A stretch of 64,000 nucleotides of DNA, taken from the NCBI RefSeq assembly GCF_009674485.1, contig NZ_WKJJ01000004.1, positions 151,076 through 215,075 of the forward strand. The letters run 5' to 3'. This stretch comes from Pseudoduganella rivuli (GTDB taxonomy: Bacteria; Pseudomonadota; Gammaproteobacteria; Burkholderiales; Burkholderiaceae_D). The notes below the pieces were generated by a model. That model saw nothing but the letters and a program-made list of their open reading frames with translations, did no database searches and had not been told where the DNA came from. This document shows, in pieces, positions 54,210 to 63,176 of the stretch (its first letter is position 1; the number at the start of each line of letters is the position of its first letter). The translations under genes and the position numbers were made by a program.

Positions 54210-55598
54210 ATGTTCGACAAGATCAAAATCATGACCGCTCTCGCCGGGATCGCCGGACTTGCCGGGTTGGCCATGTCCGGTGCGGCCCTGGCCAGCGCCG
54301 AGGAAGACGCCGCCAAACTGGGCACCACGCTCACGCCATGGGGCGCGGAAAAGGAAGGCAACAAGGACGGCACCATCCCCGCGTACACGGGGCCGATCAA
54401 GCCGCCCGCCAGCTATGACCCGAAAAAGCCGGGCGTGCGGCCCGACCCGTTCGCCGGTGAAAAACCCCTGTTCTCCATCGACGCGAGAAACGTCGACAAG
54501 TACGCGGACAAGGTCAGCGAAGGCAACAAGGCCATGATGAAGAAATATCCGACCTACCGCATGGATATCTACCCGAGCCACCGCACGGTGAACTATCCGA
54601 AGTACGTGCTGGACAACACGAAGAAAAATGTCGGCCAGTGCAAGACCGTGGCCGACGGCCTGCAAGTGGAAAACTGCTATGCCGGCTTCCCGTTCCCGTT
54701 TCCGAAGACCGGCAGTGAAGTGATGTGGAACCGGCTGTGGAAGTTCGACGCCTACATGATGGAATCGGCGGGCATGACGGGCACCGTCGTCGATACCCAG
54801 GGCAACCGTACCGTCACCGGCGTTGGCAAGATGTGGATCGATTATCCGATCTACAACCCGGCCAAGACCACTCCAGTCGCCCTCAACGAGACTTATGGAC
54901 GGATCCGCATCGATTACACCGACCCTGCGCGCAAGGCCGGCGAGAAGCTGATCGTGCTCGACGGCGTCGACATGGTCGGCGTGGGCCGCAAGGCGTTTTC
55001 GTATTTACCCGGCCAGCGCCGCGTCAAGCTGGCGCCGGACATCGCCTACGATACGCCCAGCCCGACCGGCGGTGGCGCCGGCACGGTCGACGAGGCCGCG
55101 GTCTGGTACGGTTCGCTGGACCGCTACAACTTCAAGCTGATCGGCAAGAAGGAAATGTACATTCCGTACAACGCCTACAAGATCCGCGATCCGCAGCAAT
55201 GCCCGAGTTCGGTGGCGATGAAGACCAAGAACCACCTGAATCCGGATTGCATGCGCTGGGAACTGCACCGCGTCTGGGTGGTCGAGGCCACGCTCAAGCC
55301 CGGCAAGCGCAATGTGTACGCCAAGCGCACGCTGTACTGGGACGAAGACATGCCGGGCATCGGCATCTCCGACAACTACGATTCCACCGGCCAGATCTAC
55401 CGCACCACGCACTCGCTGCCGATCTCGCTGTATGAAACGCAGGGCCATTCCACCGACGAATGGGTGACCTACGACCTGGCGACCGGCAACTACGCGCGCC
55501 AGGAAGATGTCACCGACACCGGCGGCTGGATCGTCACTCCGCCCAAGCCATCGTCCTTCTTCACGCCGGAGGCGCTGGCCGGCGAAGGCGTGCGCTGA
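54210..55598 (+). CDS. DUF1329 periplasmic/outer-membrane protein
   Basis: A 462-residue secreted protein. The signal peptide ends about residue 30 (MSGAALASAE), then the DUF1329 body: LGTTLTPWGAEKEGNKDGTI, ENCYAGFPFPFPKTGSEVMW, RVKLAPDIAYDTPSP, and DMPGIGISDNYDSTGQIYRT. The fold is LolB-like in related proteins, so it may carry lipid-like molecules between membranes. Ribosome site CAGGAG. It lies 29 bp after the DUF1302 gene, its constant partner. Confidence 0.92.
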   Translation: MFDKIKIMTALAGIAGLAGLAMSGAALASAEEDAAKLGTTLTPWGAEKEGNKDGTIPAYTGPIKPPASYDPKKPGVRPDPFAGEKPLFSIDARNVDKYADKVSEGNKAMMKKYPTYRMDIYPSHRTVNYPKYVLDNTKKNVGQCKTVADGLQVENCYAGFPFPFPKTGSEVMWNRLWKFDAYMMESAGMTGTVVDTQGNRTVTGVGKMWIDYPIYNPAKTTPVALNETYGRIRIDYTDPARKAGEKLIVLDGVDMVGVGRKAFSYLPGQRRVKLAPDIAYDTPSPTGGGAGTVDEAAVWYGSLDRYNFKLIGKKEMYIPYNAYKIRDPQQCPSSVAMKTKNHLNPDCMRWELHRVWVVEATLKPGKRNVYAKRTLYWDEDMPGIGISDNYDSTGQIYRTTHSLPISLYETQGHSTDEWVTYDLATGNYARQEDVTDTGGWIVTPPKPSSFFTPEALAGEGVR

Positions 55599-55670
55599 CG
55601 CCCGGAGCGCGAACCCCGGCCGGGGCCACCCGTTCCCGGCCGGTATCGAGTCAATCTTGCAGGAGTCGCC

Positions 55671-56756
55671 ATGCGCTTTGTTCAGTCATTTATTTTTCGC
55701 GGCCTGGCCTGTGCGCTTCAGGCCATCGTGCTGGCCGTTGCGCCGGCTGCGCCATCCGCCGCCGCGCCGGCCTTCCAGCCGCCGCAAGACCAGGGCGCGA
55801 TGCCCAGCCGCCTGGCCGCCACCAGTCCCATCCTGGCGCTGGCCAGGGCCGGCAGCCGCATCGTCGGGGTCGGCCTGCGTGGCCATATCGTGATCTCGGA
55901 CGACGGCGGCCGCCAGTGGACGCAGGCCGCGTCGCCGGTCAGCAGCGACTTGCTGGCGGTGTCCTTCCCCACGGCCAGGCTGGGCTGGGCGGTTGGCCAC
56001 GGCGGCGTCGTGCTGCACAGCGCCGATGGCGGCGCCACCTGGACCTGCCAGCTCGATGGCCGCGAGGCCTCGGCCCTGGCGATACGCCACTACCAGGCGC
56101 AACTGGACGCAGGCAACAACGTCGGGCAGTTCCTCAAGCGCGAGCAAAGCCTGGCCGTCGACGGCACGCAACCCTTCCTCGACGTGTACTTCGACAGCGC
56201 CACCAGCGGCTACGTGGTCGGCACCTTCAACCGGTTGTTCCGCACGCAGGATGGCGGCAAGACCTGGACGCCATGGATGGAACGCAGCGACAACCCCGAT
56301 GAATTGCATTTCTATGCGATACGCGGCGGCGCCCATGGCCTCTACCTGGCGGGCGAGCAGGGCATGGTGTGGCGGCTCGATGCCGCGTCCCAGCGCTTCG
56401 TCGCCATGCGCACGCCGTACAAGGGCACGCTGTTCGGCGTGGTCAGCACCGGGCCGGGCGGCCTGCTGGTATTCGGCATGCGCGGCAGCCTGCTGCGCAC
56501 GGAAGACGAGGGCAAGACCTGGCAAACGCTTTCCACCGGCACCCCGGCCGGCATCACGTCGGGCGCGGTGTTGCAGGATGGCGCCATCGTGCTGGTCAAC
56601 CAGGCCGGCGGCATCGATCTCAGCCGCGATAACGGCAAATCGTTCACCACGTACAAGAGTGCGCGGCCGATGTCGTATTTTGGCGTCGCCGCGCTGGGCG
56701 GCAACCAGATCGCCCTGGCGGGTTCCGAAGGCGTGCGCCTGGAATCCGTCAAGTAA
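55671..56756 (+). CDS. YCF48-like beta-propeller secreted protein
   Basis: A 361-residue exported protein: signal peptide (about 1-33), then repeated beta-propeller blades with the YCF48/BNR pattern (HIVISDDGGRQWTQA, VVLHSADGGATWTCQ, LFRTQDGGKTWTPW, LLRTEDEGKTWQTL). It belongs to the photosystem-assembly-factor-like group, used here in a non-photosynthetic setting. It sits between the DUF1329 and MMPL genes, a recurrent arrangement, and may be a periplasmic scaffold for the exporter or importer. Function unknown. Confidence 0.87.
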   Translation: MRFVQSFIFRGLACALQAIVLAVAPAAPSAAAPAFQPPQDQGAMPSRLAATSPILALARAGSRIVGVGLRGHIVISDDGGRQWTQAASPVSSDLLAVSFPTARLGWAVGHGGVVLHSADGGATWTCQLDGREASALAIRHYQAQLDAGNNVGQFLKREQSLAVDGTQPFLDVYFDSATSGYVVGTFNRLFRTQDGGKTWTPWMERSDNPDELHFYAIRGGAHGLYLAGEQGMVWRLDAASQRFVAMRTPYKGTLFGVVSTGPGGLLVFGMRGSLLRTEDEGKTWQTLSTGTPAGITSGAVLQDGAIVLVNQAGGIDLSRDNGKSFTTYKSARPMSYFGVAALGGNQIALAGSEGVRLESVK

Positions 56757-56780
56757 TTGAAAAAGTCACGGGAAGACAAC

Positions 56781-59285
56781 ATGACAGACTTAGATAAGCT
56801 GCAAGGCAAGCTGCAAGCCATGGAAGTGGTTTCAGATCCGGCGGCGTTCAACAATGCGTCGGGCAATCTGCTCGAGCGCCTGATCTTCAACCATCGCCGC
56901 CTGCTGATCGCCGCCTGCCTGGTCCTCACGGCACTGTTCGCGTTCCAGCTGCGCGGCCTGGTGGTAAGCGCCAGTTTCGACAAGATGCTGCCGCACGGCC
57001 ATGCCTACATCAAGAACTACGTGGAAAACCGCGACCAGCTGCGCGGCCTCGGCGACGCGGTGCGGGTGGTGATTGAAAATCCACGGGGCGACATCTTCGA
57101 CCCGGAATACCTCGCCACGCTGGCAAAAATCAACGATGAGATTTTCATCCTGCCGGGTGTCGACCGCTCGTGGATGAAATCGATTTTTACGCCGGTGGTG
57201 CGCTGGGTCGAGGTGACGGAGGAGGGCTTTACGGGCGGCCCGGTGTTGCCCAACGATTATGACGGCAGTGCGAAGTCCATCAATGACTTGCGCATCAACA
57301 TCGCACGCGCCGGTGTGGTCGGCAGCCTGGTCGCCAACGACTACAAGTCCAGCATGATCGTGATCCCGCTGCTGGCCGCCGATGCGCAGGGCAAGCCGGT
57401 CGACTACCACCAATTGTCGATGGCGCTGGAAAAAATCCGCGCGCAATATGGCAGCGGGCCGCAGCCCCGGGTCAAGGTCTATGTCATCGGCTTCGCCAAG
57501 CTGGCCGGCGACCTGATCGAAGGCTTGCGCAAGGTGATGTTTTTCTTCCTTGCCGCCGCCGCCATCGCCACCCTGATCATCTATTTATTCACGCGCTGCC
57601 TGCGCAGCACCACGCTGGTGGTGGCCTGCTCGATTGTCGCTGTGATCTGGCAACTCGGCATCGTCGTCATGCTGGGCTACGGGCTCGATCCGTTTTCGAT
57701 GCTGGTGCCGTTCCTGGTGTTCGCCATTGGCGTCAGCCACGGCGCGCAAAAAATGAACGGCATCATGCAGGACATCGGGCGCGGCACGCACAAATGGGTG
57801 GCGGCGCGGTATACCTTCCGCCGCCTGTTTTTGGCCGGTATCACGGCGCTGCTGGCCGATGCCGTCGGTTTCGCGGTACTGATGGTGATCGACATCCCCG
57901 TGATCCGCGAGCTGGCGCTGACCGCCAGCCTCGGTGTGGCGGTGCTGATCGGCACCAACCTGATCCTGCTGCCGGTGCTGCTGTCGTATGTCGGCGTCAG
58001 CCCGCGGGCCGCGCAACGCAGCCTGCGCGAAGAGCAGGACGGCGCCCGGGGCTTCGGCCAGGCGTGGGCGCTGCTGGTGCGGTTCACCGAACGGCGTTGG
58101 GCCGCCGGCGCGATCGGCCTGGCGGTGTTGCTGGGCGGCGTCGGCTACCTGCACAGTGAAAAGTTGCAGGTCGGCGACCTCGATAGCGGCGCATCGGAAT
58201 TGCGGCCCGATTCGCGCTACAACCTCGATAACGCCTTCATTACCGCCCACTACGGCATTTCCAGCGACGTCTTCGCCGTGATGGTGAAAACCCCGCCGGA
58301 CCAGTGCCGCTCCTTTGAAACGCTGACCGAAGCCGACCGGCTGAGCTGGACCCTGGCGCAGGTGCCCGGCGTGCAGCGCACCGTGTCGCTGGCCGATACC
58401 GTGCGCGCCTACACGTCGGGCGGCATGGAAGGCAACCCGAAATGGATGACGGTCAGCGACAACCAGGCCCTGATCGATCCGCAGATTAACAATGCGCTGA
58501 ACTGGAATTCGGAATTCATCAATGCGCAGTGCTCGCTGCTGCCGGTATTGGCGTTCCTGTCCGACCACAAGGCGGAAACCCTGGACCGGGTGGTGCAGGC
58601 GGCGCGCACCTTTGCCGCCGGCCACGATACCAAGGACCGCCAGTTCCTGCTGGCGGCCGGCAGCGCCGGCGTCGACGCGGCCACCAACATCGTGGTCAGG
58701 GAGGCCAACCGCACCATGCTGTTCTACGTGTATGGCGCGGTGATCCTGCTGTGCGCGGTGACCTTTCGCAACTGGCGCGCGGTGGTCGTCGCCGTGCTGC
58801 CGCTGGTGCTGACGTCGATCCTGGCTGAAGCGTTGATGGTGCAGCTGGGGATCGGCGTCAAGGTGGCGACCCTGCCGGTGGTGGCGCTGGGCGTCGGCAT
58901 TGGCGTCGACTACGCGCTCTACCTGCTGAGCGTACAACTGACCTTGCAGCGCCAGGGGTTGCCGCTGGCGCTGGCCTACCAGCGCGCGGTGGCGTTTACC
59001 GGCAAGGTGGTGGGGCTGGTCGGCGTGACCCTGGCGGCCGGTGTGGTTACCTGGGCCTGGTCGCCAATCAAGTTCCAGGCCGACATGGGCATCCTGCTGA
59101 CCTTCATGTTCGTCTGGAACATGCTGGGCGCGCTGATCCTGATTCCCGCGCTGTCGCATTTCCTGCTGCGCGGGGTTCGGCCGCAGACCGAACCGGCGGC
59201 CGAACCTGGCGCGGCATCGATTTCCGCACCGGCTACAGATTCGGCTACGGATTCGCCCGCCCAGGCGATGGCGCACGGACGATGA
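56781..59285 (+). CDS. RND/MMPL-family membrane transporter
   Basis: An 834-residue transporter in two repeats. Each has one span, a large periplasmic loop and a five-span bundle (for example SMLVPFLVFAIGVSHGAQKM and VVALGVGIGVDYALYLLSVQ). These GxxxD/H-type span motifs are those of MMPL/HpnN-like proteins. It moves lipids or other hydrophobic molecules, with no TolC-type or fusion-protein gene nearby, so it probably works with the DUF1302/DUF1329/YCF48 set. The ATG at 56781 has GGAAG; an in-frame TTG at 56757 has none. Confidence 0.9.
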   Translation: MTDLDKLQGKLQAMEVVSDPAAFNNASGNLLERLIFNHRRLLIAACLVLTALFAFQLRGLVVSASFDKMLPHGHAYIKNYVENRDQLRGLGDAVRVVIENPRGDIFDPEYLATLAKINDEIFILPGVDRSWMKSIFTPVVRWVEVTEEGFTGGPVLPNDYDGSAKSINDLRINIARAGVVGSLVANDYKSSMIVIPLLAADAQGKPVDYHQLSMALEKIRAQYGSGPQPRVKVYVIGFAKLAGDLIEGLRKVMFFFLAAAAIATLIIYLFTRCLRSTTLVVACSIVAVIWQLGIVVMLGYGLDPFSMLVPFLVFAIGVSHGAQKMNGIMQDIGRGTHKWVAARYTFRRLFLAGITALLADAVGFAVLMVIDIPVIRELALTASLGVAVLIGTNLILLPVLLSYVGVSPRAAQRSLREEQDGARGFGQAWALLVRFTERRWAAGAIGLAVLLGGVGYLHSEKLQVGDLDSGASELRPDSRYNLDNAFITAHYGISSDVFAVMVKTPPDQCRSFETLTEADRLSWTLAQVPGVQRTVSLADTVRAYTSGGMEGNPKWMTVSDNQALIDPQINNALNWNSEFINAQCSLLPVLAFLSDHKAETLDRVVQAARTFAAGHDTKDRQFLLAAGSAGVDAATNIVVREANRTMLFYVYGAVILLCAVTFRNWRAVVVAVLPLVLTSILAEALMVQLGIGVKVATLPVVALGVGIGVDYALYLLSVQLTLQRQGLPLALAYQRAVAFTGKVVGLVGVTLAAGVVTWAWSPIKFQADMGILLTFMFVWNMLGALILIPALSHFLLRGVRPQTEPAAEPGAASISAPATDSATDSPAQAMAHGR

Positions 59286-59291
59286 TGTCAT

Positions 59292-59308
59292 GCCCGGTTC
59301 CGCCGGGC
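59292..59308 (+). terminator. weak hairpin between MMPL and dehydrogenase genes
   Basis: GCCCGG (59292-59297) pairs with CCGGGC (59303-59308), 7 bp after the MMPL stop. There is no clear U-run, but the following stretch is A/T-rich and holds a new regulatory palindrome, which supports a transcript boundary here. Confidence 0.35.
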
Positions 59309-59320
59309 CAACCTTTCAAT

Positions 59321-59340
59321 TAAAAACAAACATGTTTTTA
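59321..59340. promoter_or_regulatory. island palindrome type 2 upstream of 2-oxo acid dehydrogenase operon
   Basis: TAAAAACAAACATGTTTTTA is an exact 8-4-8 inverted repeat, 29 bp before the E1 alpha start. It is related to the sites at 36748-36771 and 52370-52389. Confidence 0.6.
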
Positions 59341-59368
59341 TCTTTAAACCATCACGAGGTAAGCTGCC

Positions 59369-60355
59369 ATGAGTGAGAACATACAACCGGATGCATCGGT
59401 GCTGCGCGAGATCTACCGCCTGGCGACGCTGATCAAGCAGACCGATGACCGTTTCATCGAACTGATCAAGGCCGGCCAGATCGCCTCGCCGTACTACTCG
59501 ACGCGCGGGCAGGAAATCATCCCGGCGGCGGTGTCGGTGAACCTGCGTCCCAGCGATATCGTGGTGACCACCTACCGCGGCATCCACGACCAGCTGGCCA
59601 AGGGCATTCCCTTGAAACCGTTCATGGCCGAGTTCATGGGTCGCGCCACTGGTACCTGCAAGGGCAAGGGCGGGCCGATGCACATCACCCACCTCGACTC
59701 GGGCTTGCCCGTGACCACCGGCATCGTCGGCGCCGGGCTGCCGATCGCCAACGGCCTGGCGTGGGCGGCGCAACTGAAAAAGAGCGGGCAGGTGGTGGTC
59801 TGCAATTTCGGCGATGGCGCCTCCAACATCGGCGCCTTCCACGAGGCATTGAATCTGGCCTCGGTGTGGAAGCTGCCCGTGGTGTTTGTGTGCCAGAACA
59901 ATGGCTATGCCGAACACACGAAGTATGAAGACGGCACGTCGTCCCGCACCATCGCCGACCGTGGCATTGCCTACGGCATGCCCGGCATCGCGGTCGACGG
60001 CAACGATGCGCTGGCCATGTGGGACGCGGCAAGGACCGCAATCGAGCGCGCCCGCGCCGGGCAGGGGCCGACCTTGCTGGATGCGAAAACCTTCCGCTTC
60101 CGTGGCCACCTGCTGGGCGACGACAGCCATTACATCCCGAAGGAAGAGATGGCGGCCGCCATCGCGGCCGATCCGGTGCCGCGCCTGCGCAGCTGGCTGA
60201 TCGACAACGGCCACGCGTCCGACGCTGAGCTGGCGTCCATCGAAGCCGCCAACGCGCAAGCCATAGCCGAAGCGGCCCAGTACGGGCTGGCCAGCCCCTA
60301 TCCCGATGTGTCCGAATTGCAGAAAGATGTCTACGCGATGGAGAACGCAGCATGA
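59369..60355 (+). CDS. 2-oxo acid dehydrogenase E1 alpha subunit (acetoin/pyruvate type)
   Basis: A 328-residue ThDP-dependent subunit. It has YYSTRGQEIIPAAVSVNLRP, GKGGPMHITHLDSGLPVTTG, and the ThDP/Mg motif from FGDGASNIGAFHEALN (about 148) to VCQNNGYA (about 180). It decarboxylates a 2-oxo acid (or cleaves acetoin) together with E1 beta. The length and composition fit the AcoA/PdhA type. Ribosome site GAGGTAAG. The stop overlaps the E1 beta start (ATGA). Confidence 0.92.
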   Translation: MSENIQPDASVLREIYRLATLIKQTDDRFIELIKAGQIASPYYSTRGQEIIPAAVSVNLRPSDIVVTTYRGIHDQLAKGIPLKPFMAEFMGRATGTCKGKGGPMHITHLDSGLPVTTGIVGAGLPIANGLAWAAQLKKSGQVVVCNFGDGASNIGAFHEALNLASVWKLPVVFVCQNNGYAEHTKYEDGTSSRTIADRGIAYGMPGIAVDGNDALAMWDAARTAIERARAGQGPTLLDAKTFRFRGHLLGDDSHYIPKEEMAAAIAADPVPRLRSWLIDNGHASDAELASIEAANAQAIAEAAQYGLASPYPDVSELQKDVYAMENAA

Positions 60356-61350
60356 ACACGAACGCCAACCAACAAAAAGTCACGATGGCGCAAGCCATCA
60401 ATATGGCACTGGACGATGCGCTGGCGCTCGACCCTTCCGTGCTGGTGCTGGGCGAAGACGTGGCGGACCCGCAGGGCGGCGGCGTCTTCAAGTGCACCAG
60501 TGGCTTGTCGACCCGGCACGGCAATGAACGGGTGCGCTCGACGCCGATCGCCGAGCAAGCCATCATCGGCGCGGCGGTCGGCGCGGCACTGGCCGGCATG
60601 CGGCCGGTGGCCGAGATCATGCTGATGAACTTCATGACGGTGGCCATGGACCAGATCGTCAACCACGCCGCCAAGCTGCGCTTCATGACCGGCGGCCAGA
60701 CCCATGTGCCCTTGACCATCCGCACCGCCACCGGGGCCGGCTTCGGCACCGGCGGCCAGCATGGCGATTACCTGGAAGCGTGGTTCGCGCACACCGCCGG
60801 CCTGAAGGTGGTGGCGCCATCGAGCCCGGCCGACGCGTATGGCTTGCTGCTGTCGTGCATTTTTGACGATGATCCGTGCATCTTCATTGAAAACATGCCG
60901 ATGTATTTCGCGCCCGGCATCGCGCCGGTCAGGGGCGAACGGATCCCGCTCGGCAAAGCCAGCGTGGTGCGCGAAGGCACCGATGCGACGGTGATCAGCT
61001 ATAGCCGCACCGTGAACGACGCCGTCGCCGTGGCCAATAAACTCGCCAAGGACAATATTTCCATCGAAGTGGTCGACCTTCGCACCATTGCACCGCTCGA
61101 CTTCGACTCGGTTTGCAGGTCGGTGGCAAAAACCGGGCGCGCGCTGGTGGTGCACGAGGCGCAGAGCGAATTCGGCGTCGGCGCCGAGATCGCGGCGCGC
61201 CTGCACCAGGACCTGTTTGGCCGCCTCAAGGCGCCGGTCGCGCGGCTGGGGGCGGTGCGTTCGCCGGTGCCATTCTCGAAGCCGCTCGAGATGGCGTACA
61301 TGCCTGGCCAGGACCGCATTCTTGACGCAATCCTGCACGTACTCAAATAA
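60352..61350 (+). CDS. 2-oxo acid dehydrogenase E1 beta subunit
   Basis: A 332-residue partner of E1 alpha: MAQAINMALDDALALDPSVL, LGEDVADPQGGGVFKCTSGL, STPIAEQAIIGAAVGAALAG, then the transketolase C-terminal domain with VVDLRTIAPLDFDSVCRSVA. It starts inside the E1 alpha stop, so the two chains are made in equal amounts. The free lipoyl protein follows after 15 bp. Confidence 0.93.
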   Translation: MNTNANQQKVTMAQAINMALDDALALDPSVLVLGEDVADPQGGGVFKCTSGLSTRHGNERVRSTPIAEQAIIGAAVGAALAGMRPVAEIMLMNFMTVAMDQIVNHAAKLRFMTGGQTHVPLTIRTATGAGFGTGGQHGDYLEAWFAHTAGLKVVAPSSPADAYGLLLSCIFDDDPCIFIENMPMYFAPGIAPVRGERIPLGKASVVREGTDATVISYSRTVNDAVAVANKLAKDNISIEVVDLRTIAPLDFDSVCRSVAKTGRALVVHEAQSEFGVGAEIAARLHQDLFGRLKAPVARLGAVRSPVPFSKPLEMAYMPGQDRILDAILHVLK

Positions 61351-61365
61351 AAGGAGAAACACATC

Positions 61366-61596
61366 ATGGCTACCGAAATCCTGTTGCCCAAGCTGGGCTT
61401 TTCTATGAACGAAGCGTTGCTGGTGGAATGGATGGTGCCGGACGGCGCCGCGGTGAAGAAAGGGCAGGCGATCTACGGCCTGGAAAGCGAAAAGGCGGTG
61501 CAGGAAATCGAAGCGATCGAGGACGGCATCTTAAAAATCATCAAGCCCGCCGGCGAGACCTATGAAGTCGGCACCGTGATCGGCGAGATCGCGTAA
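61366..61596 (+). CDS. free-standing lipoyl carrier domain
   Basis: A 76-residue protein that is nothing but one lipoyl domain: EILLPKLGFSMNEALLVEWM and the lipoylation turn LESEKAVQEIEA with Lys43. The normal E2 has this domain fused to linker, E3/E1-binding segment and catalytic core. Here it ends with TAA, whose last A is the first base of the next ATG. Ribosome site AAGGAG. It should carry the acyl group between E1 and the separate catalytic domain. Confidence 0.9.
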   Translation: MATEILLPKLGFSMNEALLVEWMVPDGAAVKKGQAIYGLESEKAVQEIEAIEDGILKIIKPAGETYEVGTVIGEIA

Positions 61597-62369
61597 TGGA
61601 CGCCGCCGTCCTCCCTACCGCGCCGGCGCCGGCCGCCTGGCCCGCCACGCTGCCGCCGATGCCGGTGATGGACTTCGCCCAGTTCGGCGAGGTGGAAACC
61701 GTGGCGCTGCCGCGCAACCAGAAGCTGGTGGCGTCCTTCCTGTCGCGCAACTGGGCCCAGATTCCCCATGTGACGCACAACGACGAAGCCTGTGTCGACG
61801 CCCTGGAAGCGTTCCGCAGGAAACTCGCGGCGGGCGGCATCAGGCTGACGCCGGTGCCGTTCCTGGTCAAGGCCGCAGCCAGGGCGCTGGCGGCATTCCC
61901 GCGCTTTAACGCCTCGCTGTCGCCCGACGGCAATGCGCTGGTCATGAAACGCTACGTCCACATCGGCGTCGCGGTGGAAACGCCGAACGGGCTGATGGTG
62001 CCGGTGATCCGCGACTGCGACAAAAAGTCGGTGGTCGAGATTGCCGCCGAACTGGCGGACAAGACCACCCGGGCGCGCAGCAAGGGCTTGCCGATGGCGG
62101 ACATGTCGGGCGGCTGTTTTTCCGTCAGTTCGCTGGGCGCCATCGGTGGCACGTCCTTTACACCCATCATCAATGCGCCGGAAGTGGCGATCCTGGGCGT
62201 GACACGCACCGTCGAAAGGCTGGCGCTGGCCGACGGCAAGGTGGTGGCCACGCTGGCCATGCCGCTGTCGCTCAGCTACGACCACCGCGTCATCAACGGC
62301 GCCGACGCGGCGCGTTTTGTCCGCTTCATTGCAGGTCAGCTGGCCGCTCCCGCTGAACTTGCCAACTGA
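61596..62369 (+). CDS. E2 acyltransferase catalytic domain without lipoyl domain
   Basis: A 257-residue protein that begins with a short Ala/Pro linker and the catalytic core: RNQKLVASFLSRNWAQIPHV, VKAAARALAAFPRFNASLSP, GLMVPVIRDCDKKSVVEIAA, GGCFSVSSLGAIGGTSFTPI and DHRVINGADAARF. The active-site His230 is present; the usual Asp of HxxxDG is Asn234. It is coupled to the lipoyl gene by TAATG. There is no peripheral-subunit-binding domain, and no E3 gene is in the window, so E3 must come from another complex. Confidence 0.88.
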   Translation: MDAAVLPTAPAPAAWPATLPPMPVMDFAQFGEVETVALPRNQKLVASFLSRNWAQIPHVTHNDEACVDALEAFRRKLAAGGIRLTPVPFLVKAAARALAAFPRFNASLSPDGNALVMKRYVHIGVAVETPNGLMVPVIRDCDKKSVVEIAAELADKTTRARSKGLPMADMSGGCFSVSSLGAIGGTSFTPIINAPEVAILGVTRTVERLALADGKVVATLAMPLSLSYDHRVINGADAARFVRFIAGQLAAPAELAN

Positions 62370-62386
62370 ACTTGCGAGGTAAGAAA

Positions 62387-63163
62387 ATGAAAACCATCGA
62401 ACAGCGATTTTCACTGGAGGGCCGGGTCGCGCTGGTGACCGGCGCCAGCAGCGGCTTTGGCGCGCATTTTGCGGCGGTGCTGGCGCAGGCCGGCGCCAAG
62501 GTGGCGGTGGTGGCGCGCCGTATCGACCGGCTTGGCGAGGTGGTGCAAGGCATCGCCGACCGGGGCGGTGTGGCGTACGCCTGCGAAATCGACGTGGCCA
62601 GCCGCGCGTCGATCAACCGCGCTTTCGACCAGGTCCAGGAAAAACTTGGCGTGGTCGATATCGTCATCAATAACGCGGGCCTGTCGGCGCCGGCGCCGTT
62701 CCCCGAGATGAGCGAGGCGCAGTGGAGCTCGGTCCTGGACGTGAACCTGTCCGGCCCCTATCACGTGTCGCAGGAAATGGCGCGCCGGCTGATCGCGCGC
62801 GGGCAGCCCGGCGCCATCGTCAATATCGCTTCCATCCTCGGCAAGCAGGCCAAGGAGAATTTCATCAACTACGGCGTGACCAAGGGTGCGCTGATTAACC
62901 TGACCGAATACATGGCGCTCGACCTGCTGCCGCACGGCATCCGGGTCAATGCGATCGCGCCCGGCTATTTCCCGTCGGAGATGACCAATCCCTTTTTCGA
63001 ATCCGACGCGGGCAAGAAGGAGATCGCGAACCTGCCGCCCAAACGGCTGGGACGCCTGGAGGAGCTCGATGGCGCGCTGTTGCTGCTGGCGAGCGAAGCC
63101 TCGTCCTACATCAACGGCAGCACGCTGACGGTGGACTACGCGCATTCGGTGCGCCTGTCCTAG
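62387..63163 (+). CDS. short-chain dehydrogenase/reductase
   Basis: A 258-residue SDR: RVALVTGASSGFGAHFAAVL (about 13-32), VVARRIDRLGEVVQG, INNAGLSAPAPFPEMSE, Ser in IVNIASILGKQ, and YxxxK as NYGVTKGALINLTE. It probably oxidises or reduces a hydroxyl of a pathway intermediate. The ATG at 62387 has GAGG at about 7 nt. It lies 17 bp after the E2 gene and 13 bp before a TetR gene, within the same transcript. Confidence 0.9.
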   Translation: MKTIEQRFSLEGRVALVTGASSGFGAHFAAVLAQAGAKVAVVARRIDRLGEVVQGIADRGGVAYACEIDVASRASINRAFDQVQEKLGVVDIVINNAGLSAPAPFPEMSEAQWSSVLDVNLSGPYHVSQEMARRLIARGQPGAIVNIASILGKQAKENFINYGVTKGALINLTEYMALDLLPHGIRVNAIAPGYFPSEMTNPFFESDAGKKEIANLPPKRLGRLEELDGALLLLASEASSYINGSTLTVDYAHSVRLS

Positions 63164-63176
63164 AACGGGGTATGCG

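Noticed and set aside
61366..62369. Frameshift explanation for the split E2
   Set aside because: The lipoyl protein ends in a normal C-terminal IGEIA, and the catalytic protein has its own overlapping ATG and linker, so two designed genes are more plausible than one broken gene.
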